The notes: generated by a model from the letters alone, not told the origin. A stretch of DNA of 64,000 nucleotides from Chloroflexota bacterium (GCA_014360755.1 JACIWX010000001.1:248001-312000), one strand, 5' to 3'. Shown: positions 25,544 to 34,720, counted from the first letter of the stretch. Numbers and translations: made by a program.

Positions 25544-27610
25544 TCAGCGCTCGCAATAGATGACATAAAAAGCCGGCTCGCCATTGGGATAGTGATGCAG
25601 CCTGGTCACGGTGCGGGGAAAGAATGTCTGCAATGTCGCCAATGCAGTGTGATCAGCCGGGTGCAGGATAAACAGCGCTGTCCCCTCTATCATGGATAGA
25701 GGAGGTTGGTCAGGAACCAAGGCTTTTACAAATGGGTCCCAGCTGCGGTCTGTCCCGACATGCAGTTGCAGCACAGTGCTGTCAAACCAGTTGGGCCAAG
25801 GCTTGATGTAGGTGGACGGCAAATGATGATAGTGCGCGATTTCATCGGCGATCGCTTTTGTCAAGGAATAGTTGGACATGTCCGGCAGGTGCACGATGTA
25901 ATCCTGGAAGTAGAAGCGATGGACTTCGGCGGTTTCGTATGCACACAGCAAAACGACTGCTAAGGCTAGGATGCAGCGGGCTACCGCATCCCAGTGCCAA
26001 TGCCACGTCCATACGCGCTGTTTTTGCCCCGCGCTCCATGTCAAGGAGATGCTCCATGCGCTGTCTAGGGGCTTGAGTTCCGGGAGAGTGGGTTTTATCT
26101 GATGAATGCTCTTGTTGATGAGTGGCAAGGGCAGTGCTGCGAGGATGATGGCAGGGCCAATCGCTCCTGACATACGCAAGGAACTGGGATACTCGTCGGG
26201 CAGCATGCTCAATGCGGAGGGCAGGATGAGAGTGAACCAGGCGGCGAGCAAGAAGGCGTTATAACCGTGGCGCCAGCGCCACAGCGCATAAGTCAACCCC
26301 AGCACCATGAGCGCGCCACTGACAAATCCCATCAAGCGTGCAAAGGGGACATTGAAACGCGGGTCGCCGTCACCCATGGAATTGAAGCCGAGCATACAAC
26401 ACCAGAAGTAGGCAAGCAGCCCCTGGCTGCGTTCCTTCTGCGCTTCAATGGCTTGTAGCTGATACCGCTCGCGTGCCAGATATTTATCGGGGTTTTCCAA
26501 GACATAGCGCGCCAATGGAGCGGCAACGACTGCAGCGATCAAGGCAATCACTGTGAGGCCAGGGAGAAGCGTGCGGAAATCTGACCATGAAGTGGCGAAG
26601 ACCCACCATGCAAAGCCAATGGCTAGGGCGACAGGCACAAAGAGGAAGGAGCGGTAACTGTAAACGCCCGTTCCCAGGGCAATACCCGCCCAGCCAAAGT
26701 CCAGTGGACGCCGCAGACGTAAGGCTCTGATGAAGGTATAGAGAGCCAGGATCGTGAAAAACGGCATGGTAACAGCGCGAAATCCAGTGCGGCTGAGCAC
26801 GATGTGCCAGCGATTGATTGCCAGCAGGAAAGCGGCCAGCAACCCGACCTGTCGGTTGAAGGCTTCTTGTCCAAGATGGTACACGGCGACAATAGTCAAT
26901 ATGCCGATCAATGCCGAAGTGATATGTAGCGTCAGTTCGCGCATGCCCATGAAGCGTCCTACCAGAGCCACGAGGTAGAAGAACAGCCCCTCCCGTCCCA
27001 GGCGGGCTGGGAAGAAGATAAAATAAGAACCGCGGGCAACGCTCAACGAATCAAAGTATTTCTCCGCCAGATCAAAGCCCATCTCTGCGGGGATTTCGCT
27101 GAGAAGCCGCAAGCGGAACCATGCACCTACTAACACGATGGCGGCAATAACCAGCCAGTGAGCTGGAAGCCACCATTGCTTCCGCTGCCGCCACCAGTTG
27201 GGGCGTTCTCCCACGACACTGTCCGGGGAAATTAGCCAGAGGTATAAAAGGGTGAACAGTAAGCCACTCACCCACAGCACGAGTCCCAGTGGCCGAAATC
27301 GGTTGCCGCCAAAGTCTAGGCAGCCCAACAGGCTCAGGGCAAGGGTCGTGGCAACTGCTGGCAGGAAAATGGTGGAAGGCTTGCTCTCCTGTGTCCCTTT
27401 GCTCGTTTCAAGCGCTATATGGCACAAGAGCATGGCAAACGCAAAAGCTGCCAATCCGAGCATAGCCAAGGGTAGCGATTTGGTCTGGTGCTGGTCCAGG
27501 TTACGTTGGGCAATGAAGGCCATCCATAGACACAGCAGGGCACCTGAGAGCGTCAGGATAGACGTACGTTGTGACCAATCTTCTCGCAACTGCTGCCATT
27601 TATGCAGCAT
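25544..27610 (-). CDS. PMT/ArnT-type membrane glycosyltransferase (paralogue 2)
   Basis: 688 residues, same architecture as its downstream neighbour: multi-TM with LSEIPAEMGFDLAEKYFDSL in the first loop, FLLAINRWHIVLSRTGFRAV, and a matching soluble C-terminus (YSLTKAIADEIAHYHHLPS; compare YSNAREIAREIEHYGNLQS in paralogue 1). The family transfers sugars from polyprenyl-phosphate donors outside the membrane. The ATG at 27610 follows AAGGAAAGG. The two genes form a tandem duplicate operon; their loops differ (GFDLAEKYF versus GPDLIYHYY), so donor or acceptor may differ. Confidence 0.82.
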   Translation of the reverse strand: MLHKWQQLREDWSQRTSILTLSGALLCLWMAFIAQRNLDQHQTKSLPLAMLGLAAFAFAMLLCHIALETSKGTQESKPSTIFLPAVATTLALSLLGCLDFGGNRFRPLGLVLWVSGLLFTLLYLWLISPDSVVGERPNWWRQRKQWWLPAHWLVIAAIVLVGAWFRLRLLSEIPAEMGFDLAEKYFDSLSVARGSYFIFFPARLGREGLFFYLVALVGRFMGMRELTLHITSALIGILTIVAVYHLGQEAFNRQVGLLAAFLLAINRWHIVLSRTGFRAVTMPFFTILALYTFIRALRLRRPLDFGWAGIALGTGVYSYRSFLFVPVALAIGFAWWVFATSWSDFRTLLPGLTVIALIAAVVAAPLARYVLENPDKYLARERYQLQAIEAQKERSQGLLAYFWCCMLGFNSMGDGDPRFNVPFARLMGFVSGALMVLGLTYALWRWRHGYNAFLLAAWFTLILPSALSMLPDEYPSSLRMSGAIGPAIILAALPLPLINKSIHQIKPTLPELKPLDSAWSISLTWSAGQKQRVWTWHWHWDAVARCILALAVVLLCAYETAEVHRFYFQDYIVHLPDMSNYSLTKAIADEIAHYHHLPSTYIKPWPNWFDSTVLQLHVGTDRSWDPFVKALVPDQPPLSMIEGTALFILHPADHTALATLQTFFPRTVTRLHHYPNGEPAFYVIYCER

Positions 27611-27699
27611 GGATGCCTTTCCTTAAGGGGAATTTATGGCTTATTTTAATCCAGGTGGGCGGTGCTGTCAAAACCGATATAGGGTGGGTTGCAATTATC

Positions 27700-27757
27700 G
27701 TAGGGATGCGTTGACGTATACGTCGTTGTCGGGGCGGCAATTCAATTGCGCCCCTAC
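27700..27757. repeat. Palindromic REP-like element overlapping the PBP stop codon
   Basis: GTAGGG at 27700 and CCCTAC at 27752 enclose nested palindromes: GACGTATACGTC (27713-27724) and GGGGCGGCAATT/CAATTGCGCCCC (27731-27754). The TAG stop of the penicillin-binding protein (27754-27756) lies inside the repeat. Confidence 0.65.
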
Positions 27758-30507
27758 ATCTCTGGTGTTATTGATGGTTCTGGCAGTACTGTCGGTGTGG
27801 TCGTCTCCGTTGGTTGCCATGGAGTCGGGGTTGGTGTGGCTGGTTCAGGGCTGGTCGCAGTGGGAGTTGGCGTGGCGGTGTACGGGACAGTTGGCGTTAC
27901 GGTTGGCGTGGCGGTAGATGTAGGCGTTGGCGTGCTCGTCGGCGTGGCCGTAGCCGTTGGCGTGTTTGTCGGGGTTGCGGTGGCTGTCGGTGTTGGATTG
28001 GCGACATTGACTCGTACTGCTGGCGAAGCCGCGTGATTCCCATGCCGATCATACACCACCACGCGCAGGGAGTACAAACCGTTTCGCAGTTCCCGCGTAT
28101 CCCACGCTGCTAACACGCTGTCCTCTAGCGCTATATTCTGGCGTGCGATGATCCCCCAGCCTATGGGGTTTTCGCCAATACCATATTGCACCTCATAATG
28201 ATCCATGTCATCTATGCGGGCGCTGCCATAAACGGGCACAATGCCTTCGACCATACTGCTATCGCGCGGCTCTACGATTTCCACACGTGGTGGTCGCGTG
28301 TGCACGGTGCAGGTATCCGCAGGTGGCTGGGGTTTGCCTTGCGCTTCTGCCCAGGCGCGGTATTCAGTGGGATAGACTTCAAAGTACTGTGTCCTCACGA
28401 CATTTTCGGGGCAGAAGGGCCCCGCACGCTGCCCGCTTACCGTACAGAGGCGCATATCCACATGGATGTCGCAGGGCTCTTGCGGTGCCGTGCCTGCGAG
28501 GAAGATCTCTTTGCGCGCAGCAGGGCATTTGTCTGTGTGCAGCTTGCCGGACACGGGGCAAATCTCGGCGATTTCCATGCCGTCAGGCATCACGAAATCG
28601 TGGACCGGTGAATCGCGCAGCACTTCTTCCATGAAGTCATGCCAGATGGGCGCGGCTCCTCGTGAGCCATAAACGCCTTTCATCGGTTTGTGGTTGCTGT
28701 TGCCCACCCACACGCCGGCGACCAAATCGGGTGTGTACCCAACAGTCCAGGCATCGCGGTAGTCATCGGTAGTGCCTGTTTTGACTGCCGCTGGCCGCGA
28801 GAGTTCCAAGACGTTGTTGGGACCAAACGTGGGTATCCGCGCTTCCTTATCCGAAAGGATGCTGGTGATCAGATAGGCATGGCGCTCATCTAGGATTTGG
28901 GCACCAGGTTCTGTGGGGGCTTGGAAAATCAGCCGGCCTTTGCTGTCCTCGATGCGCAAGGTGGGCGTGGGCAGGACACGATGCCCACCGTTGGCAAAAA
29001 CAGCGTAAGCCGTGGTCAGTTCCAGCAAGGTTACATCGCCGCCACCGAGGGTCAAGGACAAGCCGTAATCGGCACGGTTCAGCGAGGTGATGCCCAGACG
29101 ATGGGCCATCTCCAGCATGCCTGGCAGGGTTACAAACTGCAAAGTCTTGACTGCGGGGATATTGAGTGAACGGGCAAGCGCGTCCCGCACCAATACCGGG
29201 CCGTGTTCCTTTTTGTCGTGGTTTTGTGGCACATAGGGTGGGTTGGCGCCATCTGGGAACTCGGTCTTGATGTCCATAATAAAGGTAGCTGCTGTCCAGC
29301 CACGCTCAAAGGCAGCGATATAGGTGATGGGCTTGATCGCTGACCCTGGTTGGCGCGGTTGTAGCGCGACGTTGACCTGCCCATCAATTTCCTCGTTGTA
29401 AAAGTCAGCGCTGCCCACCATAGCCAGAATCTGTCCGTTGTGTGGGTTCAGTGCGACGAGCGACGCGTTGGTTGCTTCCAATGCGGCGAGCGACTCGATC
29501 TTGTTGCGTATGATACGCTCTGCTGTCTCTTGCATCTTCATGTCCAGCGTAGTGTAGACACGCAGCCCACCACGGTAGACCAGTTGTGTGCCAAACTGCG
29601 CCTCCAGTTGTTCGCGTACATAGACCACAAAGTGCGGTGCTTTCATCTCAATACGCTGTGGCGCCAGGTGCAATTCCTCGAGCTTTGCCTGCCTTGCCTC
29701 TTCGGCACTCAGGTAGCCGCGCTTCACCATGAGATCCAAGACAATGCCCTGCCGGACTTTGGCTGCAGCGAAATTGGTGTAAGGGTCGTAGATAGCTGGG
29801 CCCTGAGGGATGCCGACAAGCAAAGCCGCTTCAGCCAGGGTTAGTTTTTCCACTGGTTTGTTGAAATAGACCTCTGCCGCCGTGCCAATGCCATAAGCCA
29901 TATTGCCATAGTAGACCTGGTTCAGGTATAGTTCCAGGATTTCATCCTTGCTGTAGCGGCGCGTGATCTCCGCTGCCAGGATAGCTTCCTTGATCTTGCG
30001 CTTGAGGGTTACTTCGGGGGACAAGAAGGTGTTCTTGACCAATTGTTGTGTGATCGTGCTAGCGCCTGAAACGATGTCTCGTTCGCGCAAGTTCTGCCAG
30101 AGAGCGCGCGCGATGCTTAGCGGATTGAAGCCAGGGTTAGCATAGAAGGTAGGGTCCTCAGTGGCGATCGTCGCCTGGCGCACGTACAAAGGGATGCGCG
30201 ACAGGGGCACGAAAGTGCGGCGTCCACCGCTGGGGTCAAAGACTTCGTACAACAACACCCCGTTGCGGTCGTAGATCTTGGTGCTCTCGAAGGTATTGGC
30301 ACGGATGCTCAGTTCCTCGGCAGAGGGCAACTGTGCTGCGACGTAGGCGTAGACGCCAGTAGCCAGCAAAGCCGCGGCGCACAGCAGCAGCCCTGCCACG
30401 AGGAAGACGATCAGCATCCCCTTGACAAAAGCCCTGCGCCAGTCGTCATTGAAGTAAGCCGACCGTGGTCTGAATTCATTACCAATATTGAAGCGGGTAT
30501 ATTTCAT
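27754..30507 (-). CDS. mrcA: Class A penicillin-binding protein (PBP1A type) with Thr/Pro C-terminal tail
   Basis: 917-residue bifunctional peptidoglycan synthase. An N-terminal TM anchor (about 33-55) is followed by a GT51 glycosyltransferase domain (TEDPTFYANPGFNPLSIAR with the catalytic Glu; GASTITQQLVKN), then the transpeptidase with Ser-x-x-Lys in QPGSAIKPITY, Ser-x-Asn in ARSLNIPAVK and Lys-Thr-Gly in AAVKTGTTDDYRDAW. After about residue 740 come an Ig-like region (VEIVEPRDSSMVEG) and about 80 residues of Thr/Pro/Ala repeats, absent from E. coli PBP1A, likely a flexible wall-spanning tail. No strong SD is seen at the ATG at 30507. Confidence 0.93.
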   Translation of the reverse strand: MKYTRFNIGNEFRPRSAYFNDDWRRAFVKGMLIVFLVAGLLLCAAALLATGVYAYVAAQLPSAEELSIRANTFESTKIYDRNGVLLYEVFDPSGGRRTFVPLSRIPLYVRQATIATEDPTFYANPGFNPLSIARALWQNLRERDIVSGASTITQQLVKNTFLSPEVTLKRKIKEAILAAEITRRYSKDEILELYLNQVYYGNMAYGIGTAAEVYFNKPVEKLTLAEAALLVGIPQGPAIYDPYTNFAAAKVRQGIVLDLMVKRGYLSAEEARQAKLEELHLAPQRIEMKAPHFVVYVREQLEAQFGTQLVYRGGLRVYTTLDMKMQETAERIIRNKIESLAALEATNASLVALNPHNGQILAMVGSADFYNEEIDGQVNVALQPRQPGSAIKPITYIAAFERGWTAATFIMDIKTEFPDGANPPYVPQNHDKKEHGPVLVRDALARSLNIPAVKTLQFVTLPGMLEMAHRLGITSLNRADYGLSLTLGGGDVTLLELTTAYAVFANGGHRVLPTPTLRIEDSKGRLIFQAPTEPGAQILDERHAYLITSILSDKEARIPTFGPNNVLELSRPAAVKTGTTDDYRDAWTVGYTPDLVAGVWVGNSNHKPMKGVYGSRGAAPIWHDFMEEVLRDSPVHDFVMPDGMEIAEICPVSGKLHTDKCPAARKEIFLAGTAPQEPCDIHVDMRLCTVSGQRAGPFCPENVVRTQYFEVYPTEYRAWAEAQGKPQPPADTCTVHTRPPRVEIVEPRDSSMVEGIVPVYGSARIDDMDHYEVQYGIGENPIGWGIIARQNIALEDSVLAAWDTRELRNGLYSLRVVVYDRHGNHAASPAVRVNVANPTPTATATPTNTPTATATPTSTPTPTSTATPTVTPTVPYTATPTPTATSPEPATPTPTPWQPTETTTPTVLPEPSITPEM

Positions 30508-30745
30508 AGAAAAACAATGAACCCCAGGAGTGAGCAGATTGTATCAAAGACGTTCATAAGGCCATACAAGTTCCTTTTGACCTGGGCGGCCCGTAAGGCA
30601 TTATACTCCGGCGATTTGTGATCGCAAAAGGGGGCGGGGCGCAGTACAGTTTGGTAGTGATTGCGTGGGTGAGGGCCTTGGGTAAAATTGCTGCCCGTTT
30701 GAACTTGCCTGGTGGCTGATTTCGCTTTAGAATAATGGCGTAGTC

Positions 30746-30780
30746 TAAACCTTTGGGGTTTAACAAACCCCAAAGGTTTA
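30746..30780. repeat. REP-like palindrome, left of the RAYT gene
   Basis: A perfect 16-bp stem with arms TAAACCTTTGGGGTTT and AAACCCCAAAGGTTTA and loop AAC, 13 bp before the transposase start. Confidence 0.85.
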
Positions 30781-30793
30781 GAAAGGGTAGGAG

Positions 30794-31414
30794 ATGAGCA
30801 TGTCTAACCTCAATGCGCTCGAATACGGCGTCTATTATCATATCTACAACCGGGGCAACAACGGTGAGAATATCTTTGTGGAGCAGCACAACTACCGCTA
30901 TTTCTTGCAGCTCTATGCCAAGTATGTCGAACCCGTAGCCGATACATATGCCTACTGCTTTCTCCGCAATCACTTTCACCTGTTGGTACGTATCAAGACA
31001 GAAGAGGAAATTCAGCGGACTTTTGGGGTCTGGTGTGAAACTCCAAAACCCTTATCGCCGAGTCAGCAATTCTCACACTGGTTTAACGCCTATGCCAAGG
31101 CAATCAACAAGTCATATGGGCGCACAGGCAGTTTATTTGAACACCCGTTTAGACGCATTCCCGTTACTTCAGATGCCTAGTTTACGCAATTGGTGGTTTA
31201 CGTTCACCTTAATCCGCAAAAGCATGGCTTGGTGAACGATTTTCGTGAATGGCCATACTCATCTTATCATACGCTGTTGTCCACAAAGGCGACCCACCTG
31301 AAAAGGGACGACGTGCTGACCTGATTTGATGGCATGCAAGGGATGGTGAAATCTCACCTACAGGGTATCACGAGGGAGCCCATCGCCTCGCTATTGCTGG
31401 AGGATTTTGAATAG
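30794..31414 (+). pseudogene. REP-associated tyrosine transposase (RAYT), two in-frame stops
   Basis: The frame from ATG 30794 encodes a Y1/IS200-like RAYT: GVYYHIYNRGNNGENIF, the HUH motif RNHFHLLV, and the Tyr-bearing region WFNAYAKAINKSYGRTGSLFE, then FRRIP. An amber codon at 31178 interrupts it at a position where the family has Tyr, and the same frame continues with FTQLVVYVHLNPQKHGLVND and WPYSSYHTLL. A TGA at about 31322 sits where Trp is expected, and the frame ends at 31414. It is therefore a full-length but disabled gene. REP-like palindromes flank it on both sides, the arrangement called a REPtron. Confidence 0.88.
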
Positions 31415-31419
31415 GTATC

Positions 31420-31451
31420 AGACCTTTGGGGTTCCCAAACCCCAAAGGTCT
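31420..31451. repeat. REP-like palindrome, right of the RAYT gene
   Basis: Arms AGACCTTTGGGGTT and AACCCCAAAGGTCT around loop CCCA. The core CCTTTGGGGTT is shared with the left palindrome, and it begins 6 bp after the RAYT frame ends. Confidence 0.85.
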
Positions 31452-31475
31452 AGAACATATCGGAGGACACACAAC

Positions 31476-31979
31476 ATGGACGCCATGGAAGCTATTCTCA
31501 CTCGAAGGAGCATCCGCAAGTACACGGCGCAGCCGGTACCCGATGAAGTGATCAAAGAATTGTTACAGGCAGCGATGGCTGCGCCTTCTGCCCGCAATCA
31601 ACAGGACTGGTACTTTGTTGTTGTGCGCAACCGCAAGACGCTGGATGAATTGGGCAAAGCGCACCCCTATGCACCAGTCAAAGGCGCGCCGCTGGCTATC
31701 CTGGTCTGTGGGGACTTGCAGCGTGAGGTGAGCAAAGGTTTCTGGGTGCAGGATTGTGCCGCAGCGACACAGAACCTGTTGCTTGCTGCGCACGCCAAGG
31801 GACTTGGCGCGGTCTGGTGCGGCTGCTATCCTCGTGAGGAGCGAGTCTCTGCCTTGCGTCAGGTGCTGGGCTTGCCAGAGCATTTGGTGCCACTGGCACT
31901 GGTGGTCATTGGTTATCCAGCGGAGAGAAAGAGCCGCGAAGATCGCTACGACCCAGCGAAAGTGCGGGTGATTGATTAG
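31476..31979 (+). CDS. Nitroreductase family protein
   Basis: 167-residue FMN-dependent oxidoreductase. Seen: AILTRRSIRKYTAQPVPDEV (phosphate-binding Arg residues), AAMAAPSARNQQDWYFVVV, the middle helix DCAAATQNLLLAAHAKGLGAVW, and LVVIGYPAERK near the C-terminus. Members reduce nitro groups, flavins or quinones with NAD(P)H as a homodimer; the natural substrate is unknown. ATG at 31476 follows GGAGG by 9 nt. A longer open frame would run through the REP palindrome and is rejected. Confidence 0.9.
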   Translation: MDAMEAILTRRSIRKYTAQPVPDEVIKELLQAAMAAPSARNQQDWYFVVVRNRKTLDELGKAHPYAPVKGAPLAILVCGDLQREVSKGFWVQDCAAATQNLLLAAHAKGLGAVWCGCYPREERVSALRQVLGLPEHLVPLALVVIGYPAERKSREDRYDPAKVRVID

Positions 31980-32041
31980 AACGCAGCCTTCTGGGTTCAG
32001 TATCTCCCGGTTGTATTTCAGAAAGGACAAACCATTGCCGC

Positions 32042-32965
32042 ATGTTACCTAGATTGCTCCGTTTATTGCGCGATCGCAACTTTTTGCTGCTTTCGTCGGT
32101 TGTGCTGGGCTTTGTTCTGGCTGGAATAGCGCGCCTGACACAAAGCCTCACGCTGCCGGCGCTGGCAGTGGCAATGACCGTTTCGGTGACGGAGGTACAA
32201 CTGCGCGATTTCCGTCCACTTGGCAAGGCTGTGCGGGCAACGCTGAGCGGTATCGTGCTGACCTATCTGCTCAATGGGGCATTGCTGCTGGCGCTGGCAC
32301 ACCTGCTTATGCCTGAGGCCGATGTGTGGACCGGTATCGTGCTCCTTGCCGCTACGCCAACCGGAGTGGCGGTTATCCCTTTCAGTTACTTGCTGGGCGG
32401 TGATATCCCCTTCGCCCTAGTCGGTTCGGTGGGAGTCTACCTGTCGGTGGTGCTGCTCATGCCCTTGGTTGTTACCCTGTTCCTCGGTTCTGCCACGGTA
32501 AGCCCCATGCGCTTGATAGCGGTCCTTTTCCAGTTGCTGATCATTCCGCTTGCCCTTTCACGGCTGATTATGGCTAGTCCGCTGGATAGTGCTATCAAGC
32601 GCTGGCGCGGCAGTATCGTCAACTGGGCTTTTGCGCTGGTCATCTTCACTGTCATTGGCCTCAACCGCGACCGCATCCTGCAGCAACCGCAGGTCCTGGT
32701 GCTATTGTTCTTCATTGGCTTATGCACCAACTTTGGCTTGGGGTTTGTCTTGGAATGGGCTTTACTGCGGCTAGGTGTTCACCGCGCCAAGCGCCTGACC
32801 AGCATCCTCATGGGCACGATCAAAAACACTAGCCTGACTGCTGCTACTGCGCTAGCGTTGTTCAGCGAGCGTGCCTCTCTGCCAGCCGCTGTGGTTAGCG
32901 TGACCAATGTGCTCTATCTGGTGTGGCTGGGAGTATGGTGGGGAGGCGGGAAAGATAAAACGTAA
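32042..32965 (+). CDS. Bile acid:sodium symporter (BASS)-like membrane transporter
   Basis: 307 residues, about nine to ten TM helices. Features resemble the BASS/10-TM fold: ALAVAMTVSVTEVQL, LLAATPTGVAVIPFSYLLGGD near the first crossover, and NTSLTAATALALFSERASLP near the second, both Pro/Asn-rich loops as in sodium-coupled members. AEC auxin-carrier-like proteins are the alternative. The last residues (GGGKDKT) fall in an A/G-rich simple repeat, as at the end of the alcohol dehydrogenase gene (21425). Substrate unknown; an organic anion is likely. Confidence 0.7.
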   Translation: MLPRLLRLLRDRNFLLLSSVVLGFVLAGIARLTQSLTLPALAVAMTVSVTEVQLRDFRPLGKAVRATLSGIVLTYLLNGALLLALAHLLMPEADVWTGIVLLAATPTGVAVIPFSYLLGGDIPFALVGSVGVYLSVVLLMPLVVTLFLGSATVSPMRLIAVLFQLLIIPLALSRLIMASPLDSAIKRWRGSIVNWAFALVIFTVIGLNRDRILQQPQVLVLLFFIGLCTNFGLGFVLEWALLRLGVHRAKRLTSILMGTIKNTSLTAATALALFSERASLPAAVVSVTNVLYLVWLGVWWGGGKDKT

Positions 32966-33023
32966 AACGGAAACCGTAAAAACGGAAAACATGTTCCGTA
33001 TTGCGTGTTCCGTTTGATATTAC

Positions 33024-34157
33024 TTAAGCTTTGTCCTGCGTGAGGTATACCCGCGGCACGCGAGGGAGAATGGCTGCAACGGTTTCATAGTTGTTGGTGC
33101 CAACCCAGGCGCCGATTTCTTCCGCATTAATTTCCTCTTCCCCTTGCCGTCCCAAGACTACCACTTCGTCATCCTGTTGAACATTGGGAATGCCACTCAC
33201 ATCTACCATGAATTGGTCCATGCATACCCGGCCGATGATGGGGGCACGCCGGCCATGGATGAGTACCATGCCTTTGTTCGATAAACCTCGGCGGTAGCCA
33301 TCGCCATAACCGATGGGCACCAACGCCACTGGCGTCGGCTTTGAAGTGACATAGGTGCGGTTATAGCTGATGCTGGAACCGGCAGGGAGCGTACGGATGC
33401 GCGCCACACGTGCTTTGAGCGTCATGGCTGGGCGTAAAGGAACCACCATTTTCACCTCAGCCGAGGGGCGCAAGCCATAGATGGCAATGCCACAGCGCAC
33501 CATATCCAGGTGCGTCTCTGGGAGACTGAGCGTAGCAGCACTGTTGGCGACGTGCCTAAGAGGGACATGGATGCCAGCCTCTTCCAGTTGGCGCAATACC
33601 TGGTTGTACACGGCAAACTGGTGGTACGTATAGGACTGGTCGGCTTCATCGGCCGAGGCAAAATGTGTCCAGCAGCCTTCCAAGGTGAGGTTGGGTATGG
33701 TCAACAGTGCGCGGGTGAAATCGAGCACTTCCTCAGGTAGGAGGCCAAAGCGGCCCAGCCCGGTGTCCACCTTCACATGCACTGGCAAAGGACCGGCATT
33801 CTGTACGTGAATGGCGGCGGATAGGGCATGTGCCAGTTCGAGCGTGTTCACTGTAGGGGTGAGGCGATAGCGGACAATATCCTCGGCTTGTCCTGTGGTA
33901 GCATAGCCCATTACCAGGATAGGGGCAGTTATCCCCCCTTTCCGTAGCTGTACCCCTTCGTCCACACGGGCAACGGTCAGGCGTGTCGCCCCGCTCTCCA
34001 AAGCGACCTGCGCCACTGGCAACGCGCCATGGCCATAGGCATTAGCCTTGACCACCGCCGCCAGTTCGGTGTGCTCGCCCACATGTTTTTTTAACTGGCG
34101 TGTATTATGGGCGATGGCATCCAGATCAATTTCAGCCCAGCAAACGTGGTTGTGCAA
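33024..34157 (-). CDS. alr: Alanine racemase
   Basis: Fold-type III PLP enzyme that makes D-alanine for peptidoglycan, 377 residues from the chosen start. Seen: WAEIDLDAIAHNTRQLKK, the PLP Lys in VVKANAYGHGALP, RHVANSAATL, MVRCGIAIYG, the catalytic Tyr in GSSISYNRTY, and GRVCMDQFMVD. The in-frame ATG at 34181 lies upstream of the sequence AAAGGAGG, which is a strong SD 10 nt before a TTG at 34157, so TTG is the more likely start. The minus strand has a hairpin between this gene and the LivF remnant. Confidence 0.95.
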   Translation of the reverse strand: MHNHVCWAEIDLDAIAHNTRQLKKHVGEHTELAAVVKANAYGHGALPVAQVALESGATRLTVARVDEGVQLRKGGITAPILVMGYATTGQAEDIVRYRLTPTVNTLELAHALSAAIHVQNAGPLPVHVKVDTGLGRFGLLPEEVLDFTRALLTIPNLTLEGCWTHFASADEADQSYTYHQFAVYNQVLRQLEEAGIHVPLRHVANSAATLSLPETHLDMVRCGIAIYGLRPSAEVKMVVPLRPAMTLKARVARIRTLPAGSSISYNRTYVTSKPTPVALVPIGYGDGYRRGLSNKGMVLIHGRRAPIIGRVCMDQFMVDVSGIPNVQQDDEVVVLGRQGEEEINAEEIGAWVGTNNYETVAAILPRVPRVYLTQDKA

Positions 34158-34202
34158 CGGATACTTGCCTCCTTTCTGCATTGCATGTCATCAACAAATA
34201 AC

Positions 34203-34231
34203 CCTCCCGCAGGTTGGGAGCCCGCGGGAGG
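34203..34231 (-). terminator. Hairpin between the LivF remnant and alr
   Basis: An 8-bp GC-rich stem (CCTCCCGC and GCGGGAGG, 13-nt loop). The following minus-strand sequence is only modestly T-rich (GTTATTTGTT). Confidence 0.5.
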
Positions 34232-34252
34232 ATTACCGTGAATAGAGAGCGA

Positions 34253-34720
34253 TTATCCTCCCAGATATGCTTCTTTTACCTTGGGATTGCGCACCAGTTC
34301 CTCTGTCGGGCCTTGCACCGTGATCGTGCCTGTCTCCAGGACGTAGCCACGATGGGCTACCTGCAAAGCCATATGGGCGTTTTGCTCTACTAGTAGGATG
34401 GTCGTGCCGGCACGGTTGATTTCCTGTAGGATGCAGAAAATTTCCTGTACCAGGATAGGGGCTAAGCCCATCGAGGGCTTATCCAGGAGCATCAGCCTGC
34501 CACGAGTCATCAGTGCACGCCCCACGGCCAGCATCTGTTGTTCACCACCGGAGAGTGTCCCGGCAATCTGGTTTTTGCGTTCTTCCAGGCGGGGGAAGAG
34601 GTCGAACACACGCCGGTAATCTTTGGCAATTTGGTCCTTATCTTTCCGTGCGTAGGTAGCCAGCTTGAGATTCTCCATCACAGTCAGGTTGCCAAAGATG
34701 CCACGCCCTTCAGGTATTTA
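34253..34720 (-). pseudogene. livF: 5'-truncated branched-chain amino acid ABC ATPase (LivF) remnant
   Basis: The frame starts abruptly at IPEGRGIFGNLTV (34720) after a TAA, so the first roughly 90-100 residues with Walker A and the Q-loop are missing. What remains has the ABC signature TLSGGEQQMLAVGRALM, Walker B RLMLLDKPSMGLAP and the H-loop region ILLVEQNAHMAL. In Walker B the catalytic Glu after Asp is a Lys (normally LLDEPSMGL). No other liv gene is near. This is a decaying fragment; the only start, at 34681, has no SD. Confidence 0.85.

Noticed and set aside
27746-28113. Plus-strand frames rich in Val/Gly or Trp/Arg opposite the PBP tail
   Set aside because: They are complements of the Thr/Pro repeat region; composition is explained by the repeat.
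30554-30979. 141-codon minus-strand frame covering the left REP palindrome
   Set aside because: It crosses the palindrome and lies antisense to the RAYT gene; no SD, no similarity pattern.
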